DNA of 36,720 nucleotides, taken from positions 1 through 36,720 of the forward strand of contig JAGQTE010000099.1 in NCBI GenBank assembly GCA_020439175.1, written 5' to 3'. The DNA is from Acidimicrobiales bacterium. Its GTDB lineage: Bacteria; Actinomycetota; Acidimicrobiia; Acidimicrobiales; Acidimicrobilacustridaceae. The position numbers were made by a program, and so were the translations under genes. Positions within the stretch are counted from its first letter, which is position 1. Every line of letters starts with the position of its first letter. Positions 16,291 to 22,759 of the stretch are shown in pieces. The notes beneath the pieces were generated by a model. It ran no database searches. It saw nothing but the letters and a program-made list of their open reading frames with translations, and had not been told where the DNA came from.

Positions 16291-18642
16291 ATGGCCACCG
16301 TGTCGTGGCGCACCATCAGCAGCACCCTCGGTCGCGTCGTCGCGCTCGTGCTGGCGCTCGTCGTCGGTGCCGCCGTGGCGACGAGCACCCCCGCGGCGGC
16401 GCAGCAGGCCGGCACCAGCGAGGCGGTCGACCGGGCCGCGCCCACGGGCGCAGGCGAGCAGGCCGGGCCGGCCGAGGTCTCGCCGCTCACCGTCACCGGG
16501 CCCGTGGCGGTCGACGGCGTGCTCTCCGCCATCGAGCGCGACGTCGGCGCCTCGACGGCCCTGTCGGACGGCAACCGCCTGTGGGCGTTCGGTGACTCCT
16601 ACGGCGGCGGCTTCCACACCTCGACGGCTGCGTTCACGACGCCGGGGGCGCCGAACACGCTCGTCGAGCCGTTCGACGCCAACGGCGACCGTTACGAGCT
16701 GATCCCCCACACCGCCGACGAGGCGGCCTTCGACCGCGGGTTGCGCTTCCACGCCATCGACCCGACCCGCCTGGCCGACACCCGCGACGCCACCGGTGAC
16801 CGCTGGCCCGTCGGGCGGGCCGCCGGGCCGCTGACCCCCGCCGACGCCCTCTGGCTCGACCTCGACGCCCATCCGGCCCTGGCCGGCATGGTCGGGGGCG
16901 GTGCGGTCGTGCTCAACATCACGGGCGTCAACACCGTGACCGGCTCGACGTTCACCCATCTCTCGGTGGGCCAGGTCTTCACCGCCTTCACGACCTCGAC
17001 CCTCAACCTGGCACCGGGCGAGGTCGCCGCCAACCTCACGACGCTGTCGCTGGGGCTGGGCGGCATCGTCGGCGTGCGCACGAACAGCGGCGCCACCCAC
17101 GTCGTGGTCGACCTCCTCGGCTGGTACGACGCGGCGCACACCGTGGCGGGGGCGAACGGCGGGACCACCCTGCAGGCGATCAGCCCCCAGCGTGCGATCG
17201 ACACCGGCCACGCCGCGCCCTTGCGGGCCGGCCAGCCCCGGCTGGTGGCGATCGGCGGTGCGGCAGCCCCCGTCGGTGCGACCGCGGCCCTCGTCAACGT
17301 GACGGCGGACGCGCCGACCGCCGACACGCACCTGACGGTGTGGCCCGCCGGCACGGCGCCCCCGCCGACGTCCAACCTCAACCTCCCGGCCGGCACCACG
17401 CGGGCGAACCTGGCGGTGGTTCGGCTCGGCGACGGCGGGGCCATCGCCATGAGCACGAGCAGCGGCGCCACCCGGGCCATCGTCGACGTCGTCGGCTGGT
17501 ACGGCCCTGGCGCCACGGGCGACCTAGTGCCGGTCACCCCGATCCGTCTCCTCGACACCCGCCCGAGCGGCGCGCCGCTCACGACGGCGGGGCGGACGAT
17601 CACCCTCGACCGGCACCACGTCCCGGCCGGGGCGCGGGCGGCGCTGGTCAACCTGACCGCCGTCGGCGCATCGACCGGGATGCACCTCACGGCCTGGGCC
17701 GGTGGGCAGGCCCAGCCGCCGACGTCCAACCTCAACCTCCCCGCCGGCGCCACCCGCCCCAACCTGGCGCTCGTCCCGCTCGACGCCCAGGGACGCGCCA
17801 CGCTGCGCACCTCGGCGGGCGCCGCCCACGTGCTGGTCGATCTGCTGGGCTTCGTCGGCGCCGGCGCGTCCGTGCCCGATCCGTGTCCGACGCGCGCAGC
17901 CGGCGATCCGCGTCCGTACGTCGCGCTGTGGCCTCAGTCCATCGTGGCCATCCCCGCCGGGCCCGGTCACGACGCCGTCCACATCTGGTACGTGCGCGAG
18001 ACCGTGTGCACCTCGACCACGTATGTGCACGGCGACGTCGGCGTGGCCGTGTACGACCACCGTCCGGCGATCGATCCGATCGGCTCGGCGCCGATCGTGG
18101 CCGAGCGTCGCAACGATCACCTGTTCACGACGGCCGAGCGCTACGCCTGGGGCCGCGGCGGCATCCTCGACGGCGGTGCCGTGCACCTGTTCGGGTGCGA
18201 TCCGTCCTTTGACCTGGCGTGCCGCCGCACCGTGGCGCCCGCCGGCGGCGACCTGACGGTCCGCCCCAGCTACGTCGACGACCCGTCCGACCTCGACCTG
18301 CCGCCCAACCTGGCGGCGCAGAACCCACCGGCGGGCATCTCCGTGGAGTGGGTACCCGCACTCGGCCTGTACACGATGCTGTACCTCCCACCGCCGTGGC
18401 CGTCGGACACCGTGCTGCTGCGCACGGCGACCGACCTGGCCGGCCCCTGGTCGGATCCGATCGCCATCACGCTGCCCGGGTGCTCTTCGGGCGACGACGC
18501 CTGCTACACGCCTCGGGTCCGCCCTGACCGCTCGACCGCCACGAGCCTGGCCTTCACCTACTTCGACATGGCGGTGACCGCCGACCCCATCTTCAACGGG
18601 CGTCTGCTCACCGCCCGCCTGCCCGTGGCCGTCGTGCCGTGA
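16291..18642 (+). CDS. Secreted protein: three DTR repeats nested in a DUF4185-like propeller
   Basis: The 783-aa protein has a Sec signal peptide (helix about 15-31, cleavage after Ala37 in PAAA-QQ). Residues about 85-150 look like the opening of a DUF4185-type glycosidase-like propeller, with LSDGNRLWAFGDSYGGGFH. Three repeats of 110-128 aa follow (153-280, 294-404, 411-523). Each has a DTR/DTG-type start, an ALVNVT-like strand, an SNLNLPAG-like loop and an ending such as VVDLLGWY. Such repeats are common in exported actinobacterial proteins. Propeller-like sequence resumes at about 543 with YVALWPQSIVAIPAG and runs to the C-terminus with paired cysteines. The architecture is therefore nested, not tandem. 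No anchor or sorting signal is seen. ATG 16291 has only a distant GAGGAG. The domain name is from pattern memory. Confidence 0.8.
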   Translation: MATVSWRTISSTLGRVVALVLALVVGAAVATSTPAAAQQAGTSEAVDRAAPTGAGEQAGPAEVSPLTVTGPVAVDGVLSAIERDVGASTALSDGNRLWAFGDSYGGGFHTSTAAFTTPGAPNTLVEPFDANGDRYELIPHTADEAAFDRGLRFHAIDPTRLADTRDATGDRWPVGRAAGPLTPADALWLDLDAHPALAGMVGGGAVVLNITGVNTVTGSTFTHLSVGQVFTAFTTSTLNLAPGEVAANLTTLSLGLGGIVGVRTNSGATHVVVDLLGWYDAAHTVAGANGGTTLQAISPQRAIDTGHAAPLRAGQPRLVAIGGAAAPVGATAALVNVTADAPTADTHLTVWPAGTAPPPTSNLNLPAGTTRANLAVVRLGDGGAIAMSTSSGATRAIVDVVGWYGPGATGDLVPVTPIRLLDTRPSGAPLTTAGRTITLDRHHVPAGARAALVNLTAVGASTGMHLTAWAGGQAQPPTSNLNLPAGATRPNLALVPLDAQGRATLRTSAGAAHVLVDLLGFVGAGASVPDPCPTRAAGDPRPYVALWPQSIVAIPAGPGHDAVHIWYVRETVCTSTTYVHGDVGVAVYDHRPAIDPIGSAPIVAERRNDHLFTTAERYAWGRGGILDGGAVHLFGCDPSFDLACRRTVAPAGGDLTVRPSYVDDPSDLDLPPNLAAQNPPAGISVEWVPALGLYTMLYLPPPWPSDTVLLRTATDLAGPWSDPIAITLPGCSSGDDACYTPRVRPDRSTATSLAFTYFDMAVTADPIFNGRLLTARLPVAVVP
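16747..17130 (+). repeat. DTR repeat A of the secreted protein
   Basis: It encodes residues 153-280 and is the most divergent of the three copies. DTR is present (residues 163-165), the SNLN loop is changed to STLNLAPGEVAANL, and the copy ends in VVVDLLGWYD. Confidence 0.7.
17170..17502 (+). repeat. DTR repeat B of the secreted protein
   Basis: It encodes residues 294-404. The DTR position reads DTG. The copy includes TSNLNLPAGTTRANLAVV and ends in VDVVGWYG. The stretch 17362-17387 is identical at DNA level to 17716-17741 in repeat C, which suggests recent duplication or gene conversion. Confidence 0.75.
17521..17859 (+). repeat. DTR repeat C of the secreted protein
   Basis: It encodes residues 411-523 and is the most canonical copy. 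It starts IRLLDTR, includes TSNLNLPAGATRPNLALV and ends LVDLLGFVG. Confidence 0.75.
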
Positions 18643-18654
18643 GCCGGACGCGGA

Positions 18655-18688
18655 ACCGGCCGACCCGATGGGAGCGGGGCCGGCCGGT
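18655..18688 (+). terminator. Hairpin after the secreted-protein gene
   Basis: ACCGGCC (18655-18661) pairs with GGCCGGT (18682-18688) across a 20-nt loop, 13 bp after the stop codon. There is no T tract, so it is a possible terminator or mRNA-stabilising hairpin only. Confidence 0.35.
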
Positions 18689-18714
18689 GTCGCAATCTGG
18701 GGTGAGATTGGGGT

Positions 18715-18729
18715 TGGTCTCGGAGACCA
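18715..18729. promoter_or_regulatory. 15-bp palindrome upstream of response regulator
   Basis: TGGTCTC-G-GAGACCA is a perfect inverted repeat with 7-bp arms and a single central base, about 40 bp upstream of the TAAGGT hexamer. It looks like a dimeric regulator site. It could also fold at the end of the upstream transcript. Confidence 0.45.
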
Positions 18730-18824
18730 TCGGGCACGGTACGGCCGCATCGATATGTTCGTCGTAAGGTGGTCGACCGTCGGGACGACGTGACGCCGTG
18801 CCACACCGCCACCGCCGCCAGGCA

Positions 18825-18841
18825 CATACGGGACTCATACG
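18825..18841. promoter_or_regulatory. Direct repeat CATACG with 11-bp phase
   Basis: CATACG occurs at 18825-18830 and 18836-18841, so the repeat unit is 11 bp. OmpR/PhoB-type regulators typically bind such direct repeats side by side on one helix face. As the next gene encodes an OmpR-type regulator, autoregulation is a reasonable inference. Confidence 0.4.
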
Positions 18842-18862
18842 AAGGACGTGCGAGCGTTCAGC

Positions 18863-18876
18863 GTGACTGCGGTCAC
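18863..18876. promoter_or_regulatory. Crp/Fnr-like inverted repeat
   Basis: GTGAC-TGCG-GTCAC fits the GTG-N8-CAC pattern of Crp/GlxR-type regulators. It lies 107 bp upstream of the response-regulator start. The pattern is short, so chance occurrence in GC-rich DNA is possible. Confidence 0.35.
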
Positions 18877-18983
18877 AGGATGAGCCGGGTGCCACTCGAC
18901 GGCGCCGTCGGCGGTGGAGGTGGGCGGTGCAGGGAACCCGAACGGACGAGCGCCAAGCGACAGCGGAACGGGGGACGGCGAAC

Positions 18984-19673
18984 GTGCGCATCCTGGTGGT
19001 CGAGGACGATGCCGCGCTCGCCGATGTCATCGCACGCGGGCTGCGCCAGGAGGCGCTCGCCGTCGACATCGCCGTCGACGGTGCCGAGGCGCTCGACAAG
19101 GCCGGGTTCACGTCCTACGACGTGATCGTGCTCGACCGTGACCTGCCCGAGGTCCACGGCGACGACGTGTGCCGCAGCATCGCGTCCGCCGGCACCGGCG
19201 AGCGGATCTTGATGCTGACGGCCTCGGGCACGCTCGAGGACCGCGTCCAAGGCCTCGAGCTCGGCGCCGACGACTACCTGGCCAAGCCCTTCGCCATGCG
19301 CGAGCTGGTGGCCCGCGTCCGGGCCCTCGGCCGGCGCGTCGGCACCGTCGTGCCGCCGACGCTGACGTGGGCCGACATCGAGATGGACGTGCCCCGCCGC
19401 GCCGTCACCCGTGGCGGGCGCTCGCTGAACCTCACGCGCAAGGAGTTCGGCGTACTCGAGGTGCTGCTCAGCGGCGACGGGCGGGTCGTGTCGAGCGAGG
19501 AGCTCCTCGAGAAGGTCTGGGACGAGAACACCGACCCCTTCACCAACGCCATCCGCATCACGGTCATGACGCTGCGCCGCAAGCTGGGCGATCCCCAGGT
19601 GATCGAGACGGTCGTCGGCGTCGGCTACCAACTCACCGACGGCGCCTCGACGCCGTCCGGCGACGGGACCTGA
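18984..19673 (+). CDS. Two-component response regulator, OmpR family
   Basis: The 229-aa protein has a receiver domain (1-115) with the acidic pair Asp8/Asp9 in VVEDD, phospho-acceptor Asp51 in VLDRDLP, Thr79 in MLTAS and Lys101 in YLAKPF. A winged-helix DNA-binding domain (about 128-225) contains LNLTRKEFGVLEVLL and the recognition region ITVMTLRRKLGDP, ending VVGVGYQL. GTG 18984 was chosen because the receiver strand VRILVVEDD starts there and GGGGGA lies about nine bases upstream; the frame is open to 18927. The histidine kinase begins two bases after the stop, so the pair is coupled. Targets are unknown, but direct repeats upstream may be an autoregulatory site. Confidence 0.95.
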   Translation: MRILVVEDDAALADVIARGLRQEALAVDIAVDGAEALDKAGFTSYDVIVLDRDLPEVHGDDVCRSIASAGTGERILMLTASGTLEDRVQGLELGADDYLAKPFAMRELVARVRALGRRVGTVVPPTLTWADIEMDVPRRAVTRGGRSLNLTRKEFGVLEVLLSGDGRVVSSEELLEKVWDENTDPFTNAIRITVMTLRRKLGDPQVIETVVGVGYQLTDGASTPSGDGT

Positions 19674-19675
19674 TC

Positions 19676-20938
19676 GTGCGGTCGCGCTCCATCCGCTGGC
19701 GACTCACCCTCTTCTATGGCGTGGTGTTCATGCTCGCCGGGGCCGCGCTGCTGCTGATCAGCTTCCTCGTGGTGCGCGAGACGCTCGTGTCGAGCGAGGT
19801 CGGTGCGGACCGCCTCGTCGTCGACGCCTACGGCTTCAACAAGGAGCAGGTCGACTTCGTCCGCAACATCCCCGTGCCCGAACCCCCCACCGGCCGCGAC
19901 GCGGCCAACGTGGGCCAGGTCATCGAGGGCGTCCAGCAGGACATCCGCACCGAGACCCTGCACTCGCTCGTGTGGTTCACCGGCGCCAGCCTCGTCGGCC
20001 TCGTCGGCATCTCGTTGCTCGTGGGCTGGGTGGCGGCGGGGCGGGCGCTGCGCCCGGTCGGGCAGATCACGGCGCGCGCCCAGGAGATCTCCGAGGAGAG
20101 CCTGCACGAGCGACTCTCGCTCGAAGGCCCCAACGATGAGCTCAAGGAGCTGGCCGACACCCTCGACGGCATGCTGACCCGCCTCGAGGACGCCTTCGAC
20201 GCGCAGCGCGGGTTCGCCGCCAACGTCAGCCACGAGCTGCGCACCCCCCTCGCCGTCATCCAGGGCGAGGCCGATCTCGTGCTCGACGACCCAGGGGCCA
20301 CCACCGGCGAACGCGAGCTGGCGGCGCGGGTCGGGTCGGCGGCGGCGCGCGCCGAGTCCCTGCTCGAGAGCCTGCTGGCGCTGGCCCGGAGCGAGTCGAC
20401 GATGGCGAACCACGAGGCCGTCGACGTCGTCGAGCTCGCCGGCGACGTCGTGGCCGAGCGGGCCGAGGCCGCCGACCTCGCCGGCATCGAGCTCGAGTTG
20501 GCGTTGGGCACCGGCGTGGTGGAGGGCGACCGCTGGCTGCTCGAGCGGCTCATCGCCAACCTGGTCGACAACGGCATCAACTACAACCGCCGCGGCGGCT
20601 GGCTGAGCGTCGAGGTCGACACCTTCGGCCACGACGTGGTGCTGACCGTGTCCAACACCGGCGACCAGCTGACCGCCGCCGAGGTCGACGACATCGTCAA
20701 GCCGTTCCGGCGGGCCGCCGACCGCTCCCGCCCCGGCTACGGCCTGGGGATGGCCATCGCCACCTCGATCGCCACGGCCCACGGCGGGGCCCTGCGGGTG
20801 CAGGCCCGGCGTGAGGGCGGGCTGGACGTCGAGGTGCGGCTCCCCACCCGCGACGCCGACGACCCCTCCCGGGCGCTGCCCGACCCCCGGACGTCCACGC
20901 AACCGTCGCCGCGCGTTCGGGCGCCCGTCGCCGGCTGA
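19676..20938 (+). CDS. Sensor histidine kinase
   Basis: The 420-aa sensor kinase has two transmembrane helices (about 11-33 and 98-120) flanking a small extracytoplasmic domain of about 64 residues. A HAMP domain (about 121-173) and a HisKA domain with His186 in NVSHELRTPL follow. The HATPase domain has an N-box LIANLVDNGINYN (about 293-305) and a G-box GYGLGMAIATSIATAHGG. The final 35 residues are Pro/Arg-rich and probably disordered. GTG 19676 begins two bases after the regulator's TGA. The small sensor domain carries no recognisable ligand motif; the ligand is unknown. Confidence 0.95.
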   Translation: MRSRSIRWRLTLFYGVVFMLAGAALLLISFLVVRETLVSSEVGADRLVVDAYGFNKEQVDFVRNIPVPEPPTGRDAANVGQVIEGVQQDIRTETLHSLVWFTGASLVGLVGISLLVGWVAAGRALRPVGQITARAQEISEESLHERLSLEGPNDELKELADTLDGMLTRLEDAFDAQRGFAANVSHELRTPLAVIQGEADLVLDDPGATTGERELAARVGSAAARAESLLESLLALARSESTMANHEAVDVVELAGDVVAERAEAADLAGIELELALGTGVVEGDRWLLERLIANLVDNGINYNRRGGWLSVEVDTFGHDVVLTVSNTGDQLTAAEVDDIVKPFRRAADRSRPGYGLGMAIATSIATAHGGALRVQARREGGLDVEVRLPTRDADDPSRALPDPRTSTQPSPRVRAPVAG

Positions 20939-20997
20939 GGACGACCGGTGCCGACAGGAGACCCGGCGGACCGTTGCTCAGATCCTCACCGTCAGCA

Positions 20998-21846
20998 TCA
21001 GTAGACGTAGAAGCCGCGGCCGGCCTTGCGGCCGAGGTGCCCCGCCGCCACCATCCGTCGCAGCATGGGCGGGCAGGCGAAGGTCGGATCGCGGTACTCG
21101 TCGAAGAGGGCGTCGAACACCGCCACGCACACGTCGATGCCGATGAGGTCGTAGAGCGCGAACGGTCCCATCGGGAAGTTGCAGCCGCCGACCATCGCCG
21201 TGTCGATGTCCTCCTTGGAGGCCACGCCGCGCTCGAGCATCGACACCGCGCCGCCGAGGTAGCCGAACAGCAGGGCGTTGACGATGAACCCGGTCGAGTC
21301 GCGCACGACCACACCCTGCTTGCCGCACCGTGCCACCACCTCGAGCGCCAGCTGGACGGTCTCGTCGCTCGCCGTCAGCGGTCGCCCGATCTCGACCAGC
21401 GGCATCACCGGCGCCGGGTTGAAGAAGTGCATGCCGACGACACGCTCGGGGTGGAAGGCCGCCACCGCCAGCTCGATGATCGACAACGTCGAGGTGTTGG
21501 TGGCCAGGACGGCGTCGGGCCGGCACAGGTTGCCGAGGTCGCCGAAGAGCTCCCGCTTGAGCTCGAGGTCCTCCGGTGCGGCCTCGATCACCAGATCGCA
21601 GTCGGCGAGGTCCCGCAGCGACGTCGTCGTCCTGACGCGCTCCAGCGTGGCCGCCTTGTCGTCCTCGGTGCAGCGCCCCTTGGTCACCAGGCGGCTCAGG
21701 TTCTTGTCGATCGCCATCACGGTCGTCTCGGCCGTCGTCTCGTGGCGGCTGCGCACGATCACCTCGTACCCGGCGGTCGCCATCACCTCGGCGATCCCTG
21801 CACCCATGATCCCGGTCCCGACGACACCCACTCGCTCACATCGCAT
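20998..21846 (-). CDS. 3-hydroxybutyryl-CoA / 3-hydroxyacyl-CoA dehydrogenase
   Basis: The 282-aa enzyme has the length and motifs of stand-alone 3-hydroxybutyryl-CoA dehydrogenases (FadB2/Hbd type), which interconvert 3-hydroxyacyl-CoA and 3-oxoacyl-CoA. The N-terminal Rossmann motif is GTGIMGAG (10-17). Asn117/Ser119 in TNTSTLS and the catalytic His140 in GMHFFNPAPVMPLVE are present, and the C-terminal helical dimerisation domain ends RKAGRGFYVY. After the second strand the sequence reads VRSR rather than an acidic residue, which hints at NADP(H) preference. The ATG at 21844-21846 lies 8 bp after a TACGGT -10 (leaderless). An AGAAC-GTTCT palindrome sits just upstream. Confidence 0.93.
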   Translation of the reverse strand: MRCERVGVVGTGIMGAGIAEVMATAGYEVIVRSRHETTAETTVMAIDKNLSRLVTKGRCTEDDKAATLERVRTTTSLRDLADCDLVIEAAPEDLELKRELFGDLGNLCRPDAVLATNTSTLSIIELAVAAFHPERVVGMHFFNPAPVMPLVEIGRPLTASDETVQLALEVVARCGKQGVVVRDSTGFIVNALLFGYLGGAVSMLERGVASKEDIDTAMVGGCNFPMGPFALYDLIGIDVCVAVFDALFDEYRDPTFACPPMLRRMVAAGHLGRKAGRGFYVY

Positions 21847-21854
21847 GGGCGACG

Positions 21855-21860
21855 ACCGTA
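21855..21860 (-). promoter_or_regulatory. Leaderless -10 for the hydroxyacyl-CoA dehydrogenase
   Basis: The minus strand reads TACGGT exactly eight bases before the ATG, without a ribosome site between. Confidence 0.55.
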
Positions 21861-21883
21861 GCGGTCGGCATACGACGGCGTCG

Positions 21884-21897
21884 GAGAACACGTTCTC
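21884..21897. promoter_or_regulatory. KstR-like palindrome GAGAAC-AC-GTTCTC
   Basis: Six-base arms with a two-base centre form an inverted repeat whose core AGAACACGTTCT matches the central part of the mycobacterial KstR (TetR family) operator pattern TNNAACNNGTTNNA, though the outermost bases here are G and C. It lies directly upstream of the expected -35 of the hydroxyacyl-CoA dehydrogenase, a lipid-catabolic gene, which makes a lipid-responsive TetR site plausible. Confidence 0.5.
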
Positions 21898-21961
21898 GTG
21901 CATCTGATGCCCCCTCAGGTGACGACGTGTCAGATCCCGACACCGGGACTTCAGGGGAGGG

Positions 21962-21990
21962 TTGCCTTCGCCGCGCCCGCCGTGGATAGT
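21962..21990 (+). promoter_or_regulatory. Sigma-70-type promoter of the SGNH lipoprotein gene
   Basis: TTGCCT (21962-21967) and GATAGT (21985-21990) are separated by exactly 17 bp. The GTG start follows after six bases, implying a leaderless message. Confidence 0.5.
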
Positions 21991-21996
21991 CAAGCG

Positions 21997-22734
21997 GTGC
22001 GGAACCGGTTGCTCGTCGTCGTCGTCCTCCTCGGTCTCGTCGCCGCCCTCGGGTGCGATCCCAAGCCGCGGGCGAACCTGCTGCTGATCGGCGACTCGAA
22101 CTGGCCGCCGACGGAGCTGGTGCAGACCACGCACTGGGTGGCAGAGCAGCCCTACCTCACGGCGGTCGAGTCCTGGACCGGGCTCGGGCTCGTCAACGAC
22201 GACGCGTACGGCGACGGCTTCGCCCGAGAGCGCGTGCGCAACACGGCCCCGGCCTTCGCCGCCGACTACGTCGTGACCAACTTCGGCGTCAACGACGGTC
22301 CGGCAGGCGCAGCGGCGTTCGAGGCCGAGCTCGACGCCTTCCTCGACGCCGTCCCGGCGGGCACCCGGGTCATCTGGATCACGCCAGCCGCCATCGGACC
22401 GGCCGCCACCGAGGTGGCCGCCATCGGCGACGTGCTCGTCGCGGCGCAGGCCGAACGTCCCGACCTGTGGGTGATCCCGTTCGACGCCATCCTCGCCGCG
22501 GTCGGCGGCTGCCCCGCCTTGGGCGGCGCCGGCGTGGTCGTGCTGCCGATCGACGCCTGCTTCGTCGACGCCGCCACCAACGGCCACCTCACCTCCCACG
22601 GCCACCTGGTCCTGGCCACCCTGGTGCGGGTCTACGTCGACGCCGCCGAGGGCGGCCGGTTCCGCGAGGACCCGATGGTCCTCGCCAACGAGATCATCTC
22701 CGCCATCCAGCTCCAGGACACGGCGCCGGCGTGA
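21997..22734 (+). CDS. SGNH-hydrolase-like lipoprotein
   Basis: The 245-aa protein begins with a lipoprotein signal (hydrophobic 5-18, lipobox ALGC with Cys20) and then an SGNH/GDSL hydrolase-like core. Block I is LLLIGDSNWPPTE with the putative nucleophile Ser, block III is VTNFGVNDG, and a C-terminal NGHLTSHGH supplies candidate catalytic His residues. Such enzymes act as esterases, acetyl-hydrolases or carbohydrate esterases; here on the outer membrane face. GTG 21997 was chosen from the lipobox position and the promoter immediately before it; longer readings start before the promoter. Cysteines at about residues 169 and 188 may form a disulfide. Substrate unknown. Confidence 0.8.
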   Translation: MRNRLLVVVVLLGLVAALGCDPKPRANLLLIGDSNWPPTELVQTTHWVAEQPYLTAVESWTGLGLVNDDAYGDGFARERVRNTAPAFAADYVVTNFGVNDGPAGAAAFEAELDAFLDAVPAGTRVIWITPAAIGPAATEVAAIGDVLVAAQAERPDLWVIPFDAILAAVGGCPALGGAGVVVLPIDACFVDAATNGHLTSHGHLVLATLVRVYVDAAEGGRFREDPMVLANEIISAIQLQDTAPA

Positions 22735-22759
22735 GCTCCGGCGCCCGTCGTGCCGGCGG

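Larger units (their letters stand above)
18643..18983 (+). promoter_or_regulatory. 341-bp control region before the two-component system
   Basis: No gene is seen in this gap. Besides the hairpin above it holds a 15-bp palindrome, a TAAGGT -10-like hexamer (18765-18770) in an unusually AT-rich patch, an 11-bp-phased direct repeat, and a Crp-like inverted repeat. It ends in the GGGGGA ribosome site of the response regulator. The density of motifs suggests regulated expression of the two-component operon. Confidence 0.5.

Noticed and set aside
17170-17859. Repeats as a CRISPR or DNA-level satellite
   Set aside because: The repeats are in frame, of protein-domain length, and diverged in a codon-like manner.
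21927-21943. GTGTC-N7-GACAC inverted repeat upstream of the SGNH lipoprotein
   Set aside because: Five-base arms are short enough to arise by chance in this composition, and it does not align with the promoter elements found.
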